From Acidobacteriota bacterium (GTDB lineage: Bacteria > Acidobacteriota > Vicinamibacteria > Vicinamibacterales > UBA8438), in NCBI GenBank assembly GCA_012963185.1, contig DTWD01000293.1, positions 1 through 15,551 of the forward strand: a DNA stretch of 15,551 bases, in the 5' to 3' direction. Positions 1 to 7,546 of this stretch are shown in pieces (position 1 is the stretch's first letter; every line of letters begins with the position of its first letter). The translations under genes were made by a program, and so were the position numbers. Under the pieces are notes generated by a model that worked only from the letters and a program-made list of their open reading frames with translations, had not been told where the DNA came from and did not search any database.

Positions 1-1
1 C

Positions 2-1138
2 GACTACTACGGCGGGCATCGGCCTGGTGACAACCTCTTCGCTGCCAGTCTCATTGCTCTTGATACCGAAACCGGAGAACGGCGATGGCACTACCAGATG
101 GTTCACCATGACGTCTGGAACTACGACACACCAACCGCACCAATCCTTATGGACGTCACAGTTGATGGGCGCGAAATTAAAGGCATCTTTCAAGCCACAA
201 AACAATCGTGGGTCTACGCGTTGAACCGGGAAACTGGTGAACCAATCTGGCCTATCGAGGAACGGCCCGTTCGAGGCTCAAATGTGCCTGGGGAACAACT
301 CTCTCCAACACAGCCATTCCCCACATGGCCGGAACCATTTGATCTTCAAGGCCGCACAGAGGACCACCTCATTGACTACACTCCGGAAATTTTTGAGGCA
401 GCCAGACAAGTGGCAATAGACAACAATCTCCTTAACCCATTGTTTAACCCACCGACAACAGTAGCCGACCCGGCAGGACCTGCTTGGAACTGTCCTGGTG
501 GAGGTGGCGGCACGAACATTACCGGTCCGGCCGTTGCTGACCCTGTGTCGGGAGTCATGTTCGTCACGTCTGGTAGTGGCTGCTTTCGGTTGCAGCTCTT
601 ACCTGGAAACGAATCGCCTCTGGACGAGCGAGAACAGTCTGGTGTCACGCATAGTGCCTGGTCAGCAGTAGCAACGAGTGTGCGTGGAGGCCCCGACCAG
701 GCCATAGACGGTCTACCGATTTGGAAAGGTCCGATCGGGAGAATTACGGCAATCGATATGAATACCGGCGAGCACCTCTGGGTTATTCCCAATGGCGACG
801 CCTCACAAGAAGAGCAAGACATGATCCGCAATCACCCGCTCCTTCAAGGAGTCGATAATGTGGCAATAAACCGTGGGCGGGCAGGTGGAACAGCAATGGT
901 CGTCACCCCGACCATGCTTGTCGCCGGCGGCCGAACAGCTGACAGCACCCCACAGATTTTTGCGATCGACAAGCAAACCGGTGAGCGGCTTGGAGCTGTC
1001 GAAATCTCTGGCGTGACCAGGTACGGTATGTCGAGCTGGATGCACGAGGATAAGCAATACATCATCGTTCAACTACAAGACGGCATAGTTGCGTATGCGC
1101 TGGGTGGAGCTGGCGCCGGAGCAGATGACCATCATTAA
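2..1138 (+). CDS. PQQ-dependent quinoprotein dehydrogenase, C-terminal part (5'-truncated by window)
   Basis: The reading frame is open from base 2, so the gene begins upstream; the ATG at 98 is internal. The 378 visible residues start with DYYGGHRPGDNLFAAS and include HHDVWNYD (residues 35-42), typical of eight-bladed quinoprotein alcohol/glucose dehydrogenases. Blade 'tryptophan-docking' motifs are seen, such as ALDTETGERRW, ALNRETGEPIW and AIDMNTGEHLW, plus a glycine-rich CPGGGGGTNITGPA segment and a C-terminal blade ending IIVQLQDGIVAYAL. Family knowledge: these periplasmic enzymes use PQQ and Ca to oxidise alcohols or sugars and pass electrons to cytochrome c or ubiquinone. The visible part most resembles the glucose/quinate-type or soluble quinoprotein group. 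Substrate, signal peptide and any N-terminal membrane or cytochrome domain cannot be judged. It converges with the creatininase-like gene 44 bp downstream, and no clear terminator is seen between them. Confidence 0.85.
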   Translation, partial: DYYGGHRPGDNLFAASLIALDTETGERRWHYQMVHHDVWNYDTPTAPILMDVTVDGREIKGIFQATKQSWVYALNRETGEPIWPIEERPVRGSNVPGEQLSPTQPFPTWPEPFDLQGRTEDHLIDYTPEIFEAARQVAIDNNLLNPLFNPPTTVADPAGPAWNCPGGGGGTNITGPAVADPVSGVMFVTSGSGCFRLQLLPGNESPLDEREQSGVTHSAWSAVATSVRGGPDQAIDGLPIWKGPIGRITAIDMNTGEHLWVIPNGDASQEEQDMIRNHPLLQGVDNVAINRGRAGGTAMVVTPTMLVAGGRTADSTPQIFAIDKQTGERLGAVEISGVTRYGMSSWMHEDKQYIIVQLQDGIVAYALGGAGAGADDHH

Positions 1139-1182
1139 TGCTCGACAGGTCAACCAACCAGGGAGCGACACACTACATCACC

Positions 1183-1989
1183 CTACCGCTGTCCAGCTCG
1201 TTTGAGCTCTTGGATCTGCTGGACGGCTGCGGCGATCTGCAAAGAAAGTATCTGTCCACCGTACTCCCGCGTTGATCTCGCCGCATTGCCAATTAGCCCA
1301 GTGCCGTCTCCAGCAACGCCTTGTCCCAATCTGTCAAGACGCAGCATGGAAGGATTCAGATACAACAAGCTGGCCGTGTCATGAATACTTGCATGCGAGC
1401 CGACATCTTCACGCGTCTCACCCTGGGCAAGGAGCCACTCATCGCCCGGCCCAGGATAATACGCCGTTACATGATGGACTCGTCGCAGCGAACCTCGCCA
1501 CTCTGCATTCAATAAATCTGCGACCGCCTGCTGACCTGATTGATTCCCTCCACTATCACCAGTCAGCACAACGTCAGTAAAACCGTGCTGTACGAGACTA
1601 CGCGCCGCGTACTCAAGCACTTGTTCAAACACGTCTTGCGGTGTGTTGATCGTGCCAGCAAAACGCATGTGGCCACTTGGGGGATCAATATTGCCTTCCG
1701 GCACGTACGCCATGACGGGGGCAACCAGCGTCCCGCCTAACTGTTTCGCGATCTCGCCGGCTTTGTAACGAACCAAATAGTTGTGCTTACCTAGAACCAT
1801 ATGTGGGCCATTCTGTTCGGTCCCACCAGTTGGAATAATCACGGTCCGTGTACCAGCAGCAATCGCGTCTCTGACCTCCATCCAGGTCATCTCTTCAAGA
1901 AAGACGGTAGCGGGAGCCTGGGTGACTACCGGCACCACCCACACGGACACAACAAAAACCACGGTAACCCTGAGCATCAGTCTTCTCAT
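1183..1989 (-). CDS. secreted creatininase-family protein
   Basis: The protein belongs to the creatininase/MftE fold family of metal-dependent amidohydrolases by pattern: VIIPTGGTEQNGPHMVLGKHN near the N-terminus, a VVLTGDSGGNQ segment where the family has NGHGGN, and SHASIHDTASLLYL where the family has the HAGxxETS motif. Positions 1989-1183 give about 268 residues, normal for the family. The start is uncertain. The frame is open to an ATG at 2028, but the ATG at 1989 gives a clean Sec signal (MRRLMLR, then VTVVFVVSVWVVPVV, then TQA), so it is preferred; neither has a well-spaced Shine-Dalgarno. Export is unusual, since classical creatininases are cytoplasmic. Several canonical metal-ligand positions differ (see findings), so the reaction cannot be named. 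It is transcribed away from the propeller-cupin-cytochrome operon. Confidence 0.85.
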   Translation of the reverse strand: MRRLMLRVTVVFVVSVWVVPVVTQAPATVFLEEMTWMEVRDAIAAGTRTVIIPTGGTEQNGPHMVLGKHNYLVRYKAGEIAKQLGGTLVAPVMAYVPEGNIDPPSGHMRFAGTINTPQDVFEQVLEYAARSLVQHGFTDVVLTGDSGGNQSGQQAVADLLNAEWRGSLRRVHHVTAYYPGPGDEWLLAQGETREDVGSHASIHDTASLLYLNPSMLRLDRLGQGVAGDGTGLIGNAARSTREYGGQILSLQIAAAVQQIQELKRAGQR

Positions 1990-2140
1990 CCGTTGATAAT
2001 ACCGTTCTCCAACACGCCTAAATCTCATGCCGTTTCGAAGGCATCTTCATCGGAACGACAGATAAACTCGTCGTCCCCTACTAGATCCACGTAAAATAGG
2101 CGGACTCGCTGATCTCGTAAACACAAACGGAGCGGAAAAC

Positions 2141-3361
2141 ATGAAGGACCAATTGCAGGTACTTGTAATCGCCCTCACAGTCATCAGCACGGCAGTTCTC
2201 GAAGCGCAAGACTGGCCGCAGTGGCGCGGTCCTGATCGTGACGCGGTGGCCTCCGCCTTTAACGTCCCGTCACGTTGGCCTGATGAACTCCAAAAGCAAT
2301 GGTCAGTCGAAGTCGGCCTCGGATATGCCGCCCCTGTACTCATCGGCGACCGACTCTACCTGTTTAGCCGACAGGACGAAGATGAAGTGATGACGGCTCT
2401 CGACGCTAATACCGGATCGACCATTTGGCGTACGAGCTATGCCGCACCGTTTGATATGAACCCTGCGACAGCACGGCATCGTGCGGGACCGAAGTCGACG
2501 CCTACGTACGCCAATGGACGCTTGTTTGTGCATGGCATGAACGGAAACGTAACAGCGTTCGACGCAGACTCAGGCCGCCAACTATGGAATGTTCCAGGAA
2601 CCGGCGTTATACCGCTCTTTCATACGGGAATGTCGCCATTAGTCGACGGTGACCTGGTTGTGGTGCACGTCGGTGGCCACGACGACGGCGCATTGACTGC
2701 ATTTGACGTCGCAACTGGGGCCGTCCGATGGAGTTGGGATGGTGATGGCCCTGCGTACGGTTCTCCAATGGCCTTCGAATTCAACGGGGTCAGTCAGGTC
2801 GTTGTGTTTTCCCAAGAACACTTCGTCGGTTTGTCGCTGGAGACAGGAGCACTCCTTTGGAGTCGCTCCTTCACCACACAAGCTACGACCACCTCACAAA
2901 CCCCTATCCTGTATAACAACATGGTGATTCAAAGCGGTCGCGGCAACGGCGTCACGGCGTTCCAAGTCACACAGGGATCAAGCGGTTGGAGCACGGAAGA
3001 TGTATGGAGTACCGACGAGGTTTCTCTGCACATGGTCAATGGCGTGGTTCATGAAAACGTTCTGTTTGGCATGTCACACCTCAACAGCGGGCAGTACTTT
3101 GGCCTTGACCTCGAGACCGGTGAAGTTCTCTGGACCAGTGCTCCTCGCCAAGCAGAACACGCGTCAATTATCCGGTCTGGCGATACAATCGTCTCATTGG
3201 AAGATGATGCGGAGCTTCTTGTGCTAGAAGATAGTCTTACGCGTTTCAATCCGGTCAAACGGTATGAAGTCGCGGATAGTGAAACATGGACCCAACCAAT
3301 CCTCTCCGGCGAGAGACTGTTCATTAAAGATGTCTCGACGTTAACACTGTGGACCACAAAC
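2141..3361 (+). CDS. secreted PQQ-like (BamB-type) beta-propeller protein
   Basis: The gene ends with the TAG at 3362-3364 and encodes 407 residues. A Sec signal (MKDQLQVLVIALTVISTAVLEA) is followed by DWPQWRGPDRDAVA, the hallmark start of secreted PQQ-like repeat proteins in Acidobacteria and Planctomycetes. At least five blades show the docking pattern, for example ALDANTGSTIW, AFDADSGRQLW, AFDVATGAVRW, LSLETGALLW and LDLETGEVLW. A GGAG ribosome site at 2129-2132 lies 8 nt before the ATG. The HHDxWxYD-like segment of true quinoprotein dehydrogenases is not seen, so a structural, ligand-binding or scaffold role is as likely as an enzyme. It is first in an operon with the cupin (11-nt gap) and cytochrome c genes, which suggests a joint periplasmic task. 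The substrate is unknown. Confidence 0.85.
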
Positions 3362-3362
3362 T

Positions 3363-3367
3363 AGAGG
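3363..3367 (+). promoter_or_regulatory. ribosome binding site deciding the cupin start
   Basis: AGAGG overlaps the last bases of the upstream propeller stop codon and lies 8 nt before the ATG at 3376. This favours that start over the upstream in-frame ATG at 3349, which would overlap the propeller gene and put a polar stretch before the signal peptide. Confidence 0.6.
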
Positions 3368-3375
3368 ACCTAACC

Positions 3376-3804
3376 ATGACCAGACGCGCGCAATCAAAAC
3401 GAAGCCTGACACTTGCGCTACTAACAATTGTAGGGGGTGTCTGTATCCTAGGCAGTCATCAGGAGCCTTCCGGAGCCCAAAGTAATTTCGTGGGCGGTGA
3501 CCCGAGTCGACCTGACGCTTCAGATATTAGAGCGCTGCGACTCCGCTTCGAGCCTGGCTCGCGATCAAATTGGCATAGCCATTCAACTTGGCAAATTCTG
3601 ATGGCCGAAGAAGGTCGTGGACGCACACAAGAACAAGGTGGACCGATTCAAGAGCTCATTCCGGGCCGTCCTATTTACACTGGTGCGGACATTGTTCACT
3701 GGCATGGTGCGGCACCAGACCAGCATATGATTCAACTCACATTTGTCAGTGGTCAAACCAGCTGGCAAGACCCAGTGAGTGACAATGATTATCATGGCCG
3801 CTAA
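3376..3804 (+). CDS. secreted single-domain cupin
   Basis: The 142-residue protein has a basic n-region (MTRRAQSKR) and a hydrophobic core (SLTLALLTIVGGVCIL), so it is exported. The cupin barrel shows metal-binding motif 1 as NWHSHSTWQIL (H67, H69, Q73) and motif 2 around GADIVHWHGAAPDQHMIQLTF (H108, H110). HWHGAxP is typical of small cupins found beside or fused to carboxymuconolactone decarboxylase proteins. A divalent metal site is therefore likely. The reaction is unknown; isomerase, dioxygenase, lyase and binding functions all occur in the superfamily. The gene sits 11 nt after the propeller gene, and its end overlaps the start of the cytochrome gene, so translational coupling is likely. 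The hydrophobic core contains a Cys, but it lacks a good lipobox. Confidence 0.85.
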   Translation: MTRRAQSKRSLTLALLTIVGGVCILGSHQEPSGAQSNFVGGDPSRPDASDIRALRLRFEPGSRSNWHSHSTWQILMAEEGRGRTQEQGGPIQELIPGRPIYTGADIVHWHGAAPDQHMIQLTFVSGQTSWQDPVSDNDYHGR

Positions 3805-4561
3805 ACATTTCAATTCGATCAAACTGTTCGCCATTCTCGTCGCTACTTTCGGAGCGGTAACAGGGGCGACCCTTCTGGCTCAAGAGAACGACACGGAATC
3901 ATCAGTGTGGGATGGTGTCTATTCATCTGACCAGGCCGACAGAGGACAAAAGGTATACGACGCGACCTGTGCACGATGCCACGGTTCTGATCTCACCGGT
4001 GGACGGGCTCGACCACTCGTTGGTGAAAGTTTTATTCGGGACTGGGGTGGGCTGACAATGGATAGTGTCCTGACTCGCGCAAAAACAATGCCACCAGGAG
4101 CTGCCGGTAGTCTGGCAGAGGACCGTTATCTTGATATCCTCGCGTACGTCCTTTCTAAAAATGACTTCCCGACAGGGACTGGTGACCTAACCGCAACAAC
4201 TGCTCCTGAAATCTTGATTTATGGAGAAGATGGACCAGATGCTGTCCCTAACTTCGCGATGGTGCAAGTTGTCGGCTGTCTTGCCACAGGTACTGATAGT
4301 GATTGGGTCGTGACAGACGGAAGCGAGCCTATTCGCACCCGTGAGCCAGCGGCATCAGAAGGGGAAGCCCTTCAGTTGACGCAAGCAATGCTGCTTGGCG
4401 CGAAACAATTCGAGCTAATGTACGTCTTCCCAGACCCTGCAGCCTACGAAGGGCACCGTGTCGAAGCGAAAGGATTTCTGATTCAGCGGGATGGGCCGGG
4501 TGAAATCGATGCCATCAATGTCACAACGGTCGCGAGTTTGGCGCCCGCTTGCAACCCGTAG
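3785..4561 (+). CDS. secreted c-type cytochrome with extra C-terminal domain
   Basis: About 258 residues. An N-terminal Sec signal (core LFAILVATFGAVTGATLLA, then QEN) precedes a class I cytochrome c domain with heme motif CARCH at about residues 62-66 and a probable axial Met in KTMPPG (about 102), ending near ILAYVLSKNDFP. A second domain, about residues 155-257, begins VQVVGCLATGTDSDWVVTDGSEP and contains LLGAKQF, GHRVEAKGFLI and INVTTVASLAPAC. It looks beta-rich and OB-like and resembles tails on other Acidobacteriota secreted proteins; its function is unknown. Three in-frame starts exist (GTG 3779, ATG 3785, ATG 3794), all overlapping the cupin gene end, which implies coupling; 3785 is a compromise choice. 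The protein is a likely periplasmic electron acceptor for a partner dehydrogenase. Confidence 0.85.
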   Translation: MIIMAAKHFNSIKLFAILVATFGAVTGATLLAQENDTESSVWDGVYSSDQADRGQKVYDATCARCHGSDLTGGRARPLVGESFIRDWGGLTMDSVLTRAKTMPPGAAGSLAEDRYLDILAYVLSKNDFPTGTGDLTATTAPEILIYGEDGPDAVPNFAMVQVVGCLATGTDSDWVVTDGSEPIRTREPAASEGEALQLTQAMLLGAKQFELMYVFPDPAAYEGHRVEAKGFLIQRDGPGEIDAINVTTVASLAPACNP

Positions 4562-4640
4562 ACAACGAAAACACAGGCCTGACTTTTTAAGTTTCCACTC
4601 GTATAAGGTTCCGTCACACGAGCAAACCGGGATAGATGGG

Positions 4641-6140
4641 TTAGCTTTCGTCGGAAACACCAACGCCAGACTGTTTCATCGCCTCACGAACCGCGTCCAC
4701 AGTGGCTGGATGACTCTGGATGTTCATACCGATATGAACACCTTCGACAATCTGTAACGGCGTCCAACCTTTGGCATTCGGTTGATTCCAAACCTGAACG
4801 TCTGCACCAACTTTTACCAGATAGGCTACTACCTCGGGCAGGTGCTTATACGCCGCACCATGGATCACGGTTTCCCCATTATCATCAACACCATTCAGAT
4901 TCCCACCAAGTTCCAGTGCAAGCTGAACCGCCGCGAGAACTTCCGGCTGTGTACCAGGATCTTCCCCGGGTGCTGACGTCCCGACACCAGCAGCAACCAT
5001 GATCGGTGTCGTGTTGTCTTCATTAGGCGCCAACGGGTCCGCGCCGAGCTCGGCCAACAGCCGCATAAGAGCGGCATCTCCGGTACGCGCTGCTAATAAA
5101 AACGGGGTTCCATCAATAAAATTCAGTCGCGTAATACCCGCTGGCGGTCGAACCGTCACACGAGCATTCACATCTGCTCCAGCCGCAACAATCTTACGAA
5201 CGAACTCAAGACTGGTCATACTGCCAGACCCTTTAGGCGCCGGGTTGTTACTTCCTGCCACACCGGCCTTACGAACCCAGGACACCTGGTGAAGTGCCGT
5301 CCAACCTCGCGACGCGACATTAACATCCGCACCACGATCAACTAGTAGTGCTGCGAGCTCGTAATGCGCATTGGCAGCAGCCAATAAAAATGCATTCAAC
5401 CCGGTTGCTGAACGTTCTGCACTGCTCCCACCTCGGCGGGTCTCTTCAACAACAGGCAGTGCATCTTCAACATCTCCGCCAGCCTCAAGCAATGTTTGCA
5501 CGACATCGATCTCACCCTCACGTGCGGCAAATAACATGGCACTCCAACCAGCACTCGATCGTGCCGTGATATCTGCACCATGTGAGAGCATGGTTGGAAC
5601 TATATGGGCGTGTCCTTCTCCAGCCGCCCACATCAAAGCCGTCTGCCCTCGCCATGTCTCCGCGGCATTCACAGCAGCACCATGCTCAAGCAGAGCACGC
5701 ACCGCATCAAGAGACCCGGTCCGAGCTGCTGTCATTAATGCTGTTTCACCTTCAGCCGTCATCGCGTTCGCATCGGCGCCAGCCTCCAGCAAGCGAGACA
5801 CAACCTCACCGTTTCCATTCTCGCTCGACAACGCAAGCGGCTGTACGCCATACCGGTTCGCAGACTTCGGGTCAGCACCCGCATCGAGCAACAGTTCGAC
5901 AATGGCCGTATTGCCAGCATGCGCGGCCCAATGCAACGGCGTCGTCCCATCATTACTCGCCGCGGTCACATCCGTGCCACGCGCGATCGCCGCCTCTACC
6001 TCAGAACGGTCACCATTCTGAATCGCATTAATCAAATCAGCATCAGCCTCTGCAGCACTAGCGACTAATCCCGACGTCATGACATGGATAGCGACCGAAC
6101 AGAAGATCGCGACCACCCGATATACAGCATGGCTACGCAT
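4641..6140 (-). CDS. secreted ankyrin-repeat protein
   Basis: The 499-residue protein has a signal peptide (MRSHAVYRVVAIFCSVAIHVMTSGLVASAAEA) and then roughly ten ankyrin repeats from about residue 33 to 480. Clear repeat cores include DGTTPLHWAAHAGNTAIVELLLDAGADP (64-91), EGETALMTAARTGSLDAVRALLEHGAAVN (130-158) and RGQTALMWAAGEGHAHIVPTMLSHGAD (164-190). The regular 33-residue spacing is broken by longer loops near 228-246, 288-308 and 384-400. Ankyrin stacks mediate protein-protein contacts; no enzyme domain is visible. An AAGGGGG site (6147-6153, minus strand) lies 6 nt before the ATG. It is third in an operon behind the DUF1592-type and DUF1552 genes (59-nt gap), suggesting it is an extracytoplasmic scaffold or partner for them. 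That role is inference. Confidence 0.9.
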   Translation of the reverse strand: MRSHAVYRVVAIFCSVAIHVMTSGLVASAAEADADLINAIQNGDRSEVEAAIARGTDVTAASNDGTTPLHWAAHAGNTAIVELLLDAGADPKSANRYGVQPLALSSENGNGEVVSRLLEAGADANAMTAEGETALMTAARTGSLDAVRALLEHGAAVNAAETWRGQTALMWAAGEGHAHIVPTMLSHGADITARSSAGWSAMLFAAREGEIDVVQTLLEAGGDVEDALPVVEETRRGGSSAERSATGLNAFLLAAANAHYELAALLVDRGADVNVASRGWTALHQVSWVRKAGVAGSNNPAPKGSGSMTSLEFVRKIVAAGADVNARVTVRPPAGITRLNFIDGTPFLLAARTGDAALMRLLAELGADPLAPNEDNTTPIMVAAGVGTSAPGEDPGTQPEVLAAVQLALELGGNLNGVDDNGETVIHGAAYKHLPEVVAYLVKVGADVQVWNQPNAKGWTPLQIVEGVHIGMNIQSHPATVDAVREAMKQSGVGVSDES

Positions 6141-6199
6141 CGCCTACCCCCTTACCTTTCAGGCTTTTCCCATTCCACCGGCATGAATGCACACGCCGA

Positions 6200-7546
6200 C
6201 TACAACGTCAATGGCTCGATGACTTTTCCCGCACGATCCGTGCTGTCGGCAAACGCATCGAGATGTGCGCCAACGTCATCCAGCAACGTAAGGTGCAAAT
6301 TCGCCAACGGCGTTAGTTCGTCGTATTTCACATGCCGCCCACCTGGAATACGAGACCCGGCGCCACTCGCAACCACAATCGGAAGGTTCTGGTGGTTATG
6401 CACATTCGGGTTGCCCAGGCCACTCCCAAGCAGGTAGGTGGTGTGGTCTAGCAATGTCCCGTCTCCATCCTCTGTTTTATCCAGCTTGTCGATCAGATAG
6501 GCAAACAAGGACACATGGTACTGATTAATTTTGGCTAACATCGCCAATTTGGCAGGGTCATCAACATGATGCGATACCGGGTGATGTGGATCCGGAACAC
6601 CAATCTGTGGGTATGTTCTCGTACTCGCTTCACGCGCCATTTGGAACGTGACCACACGAGTCAAATCAGCTTGAAATGCAAGCACCTGTAGGTCATACAT
6701 CAGCTTGACATGCTCTTCCCATACATCGGGAACACTTGTCGGACGGGTCAGATCCGCCAGCGGAGAATCAGCAGTCGACGCCTCTGCGCGCTGGATACGC
6801 CGTTCAACCTCCCGAACAGTCTCAAGATATTCGTCAACTTTGCTCCGATCGCCACTGCCCAGTTGTTTTTGGAGACTCGACATATCGGCGAGGACCCAGT
6901 CGAGAATACTCTTATCCTTTTTTAGTTCCGCGCGTCGCTGCTCAGGTGTTCCACCATCTCCAAACAAACGTTCAAACACGATACGTGGGTCCGACTCCGT
7001 GGGATTGGGTGACGTTGGTGATGACCACGAAAGACTATTCATGTATGCGCACGCATACCCGTTGTCACAGTTTCCAACCTGCGCGATTAGATCGGTGCCC
7101 AATTCCAAAGACGGCAGTGGTGTATCACCACCGATCTGCTGCGCGGCCACTTGGTCAACTGAGGTCCCGTTTACATAATCACTTCCTTCAGTTCGTTTCG
7201 GTTTCACACAGGTGAGAAACGATGCATTGGCCGACGCATGATTGCCTGTCGTGTGAGCCGCGTCGATCTCAAGGTTGGTCACGACTGTCACGTTATCCAA
7301 GTGCGGCTTCAGCGGAGAGAGCGATTCAGACAAGTCTGTAAGCCGACCTTCTTGTGTAGGTGTCCATGGCACCGGATTCATCCCCATCGGTATGTACACC
7401 ACCCCGAAACGGCGGGGCGACTGCGCGACAACTGTCGTCATTGCGGATGCGGCCGGAACCATTGCGTCAAGCAGTGGTAACGCCACGGTAGCGCCAAGAC
7501 CACGGAGAAATGTTCGACGGGGCAATGCCATTTTCGTGATGATCAT
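6200..7546 (-). CDS. Tat-exported DUF1552 protein (copy 1)
   Basis: The 448-residue protein begins with a twin-arginine signal (LPRRTFLRGLGATVALPLLDAM, RR at 10-11), so it is probably exported folded, perhaps with a cofactor. The body matches DUF1552: FGVVYIPMGMNPVPWTPTQEG, LEIDAAHTTGNHASANASFLT, TSVDQVAAQQIG, LPSLELG, YMNSLSWSSPTSPNPTESDPRIVFERLF, YLETVREVERRI, and a C-terminal TLLDHTTYLLGSGLGN. A histidine-rich area (DPHHPVSHH at 319-327 and NVHNHQNLP at 380-388) could bind metal. No member's reaction is known to me. The start ATG overlaps the stop of the upstream DUF1592-type gene by 4 nt (ATGA) and has AGGAG 9 nt upstream (7556-7560, minus strand). It is a paralogue of the 12103-13449 gene, with identical length. 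Confidence 0.92.
   Translation of the reverse strand: MIITKMALPRRTFLRGLGATVALPLLDAMVPAASAMTTVVAQSPRRFGVVYIPMGMNPVPWTPTQEGRLTDLSESLSPLKPHLDNVTVVTNLEIDAAHTTGNHASANASFLTCVKPKRTEGSDYVNGTSVDQVAAQQIGGDTPLPSLELGTDLIAQVGNCDNGYACAYMNSLSWSSPTSPNPTESDPRIVFERLFGDGGTPEQRRAELKKDKSILDWVLADMSSLQKQLGSGDRSKVDEYLETVREVERRIQRAEASTADSPLADLTRPTSVPDVWEEHVKLMYDLQVLAFQADLTRVVTFQMAREASTRTYPQIGVPDPHHPVSHHVDDPAKLAMLAKINQYHVSLFAYLIDKLDKTEDGDGTLLDHTTYLLGSGLGNPNVHNHQNLPIVVASGAGSRIPGGRHVKYDELTPLANLHLTLLDDVGAHLDAFADSTDRAGKVIEPLTL

Noticed and set aside
1139..1182. Bidirectional terminator between the converging quinoprotein and creatininase genes
   Set aside because: No stem longer than about 4 bp and no T-run were found in the 44-bp gap.
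2092..2097. TAAAAT as a -10 box for the propeller operon
   Set aside because: It matches the -10 consensus well, but nothing resembling a -35 lies 16-18 bp upstream, and such hexamers are common by chance.
3439..3446. Cupin Cys23 as a lipoprotein attachment site
   Set aside because: The preceding residues (GGV before Cys) do not fit the lipobox, which needs a small residue at -1; ordinary Sec export is more likely.
4574..4590. Palindrome CAGGCCTG followed shortly by a T-run after the cytochrome gene, as a possible terminator
   Set aside because: The palindrome is only 8 bp with no loop, so it cannot form a normal terminator hairpin; nearby CTCGT/ACGAG arms are only 5 bp with a long loop.
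5371..6021. Long plus-strand open frame (216 codons) antisense to the ankyrin gene
   Set aside because: Its product is low-complexity Ala/Ser/Pro-rich, with no family resemblance or ribosome site; it mirrors the codon bias of the ankyrin repeats.
4650..6050. DNA-level tandem repeats in the ankyrin gene
   Set aside because: The repetition is at the protein level only; the nucleotide units are too diverged to count as a recent tandem array.
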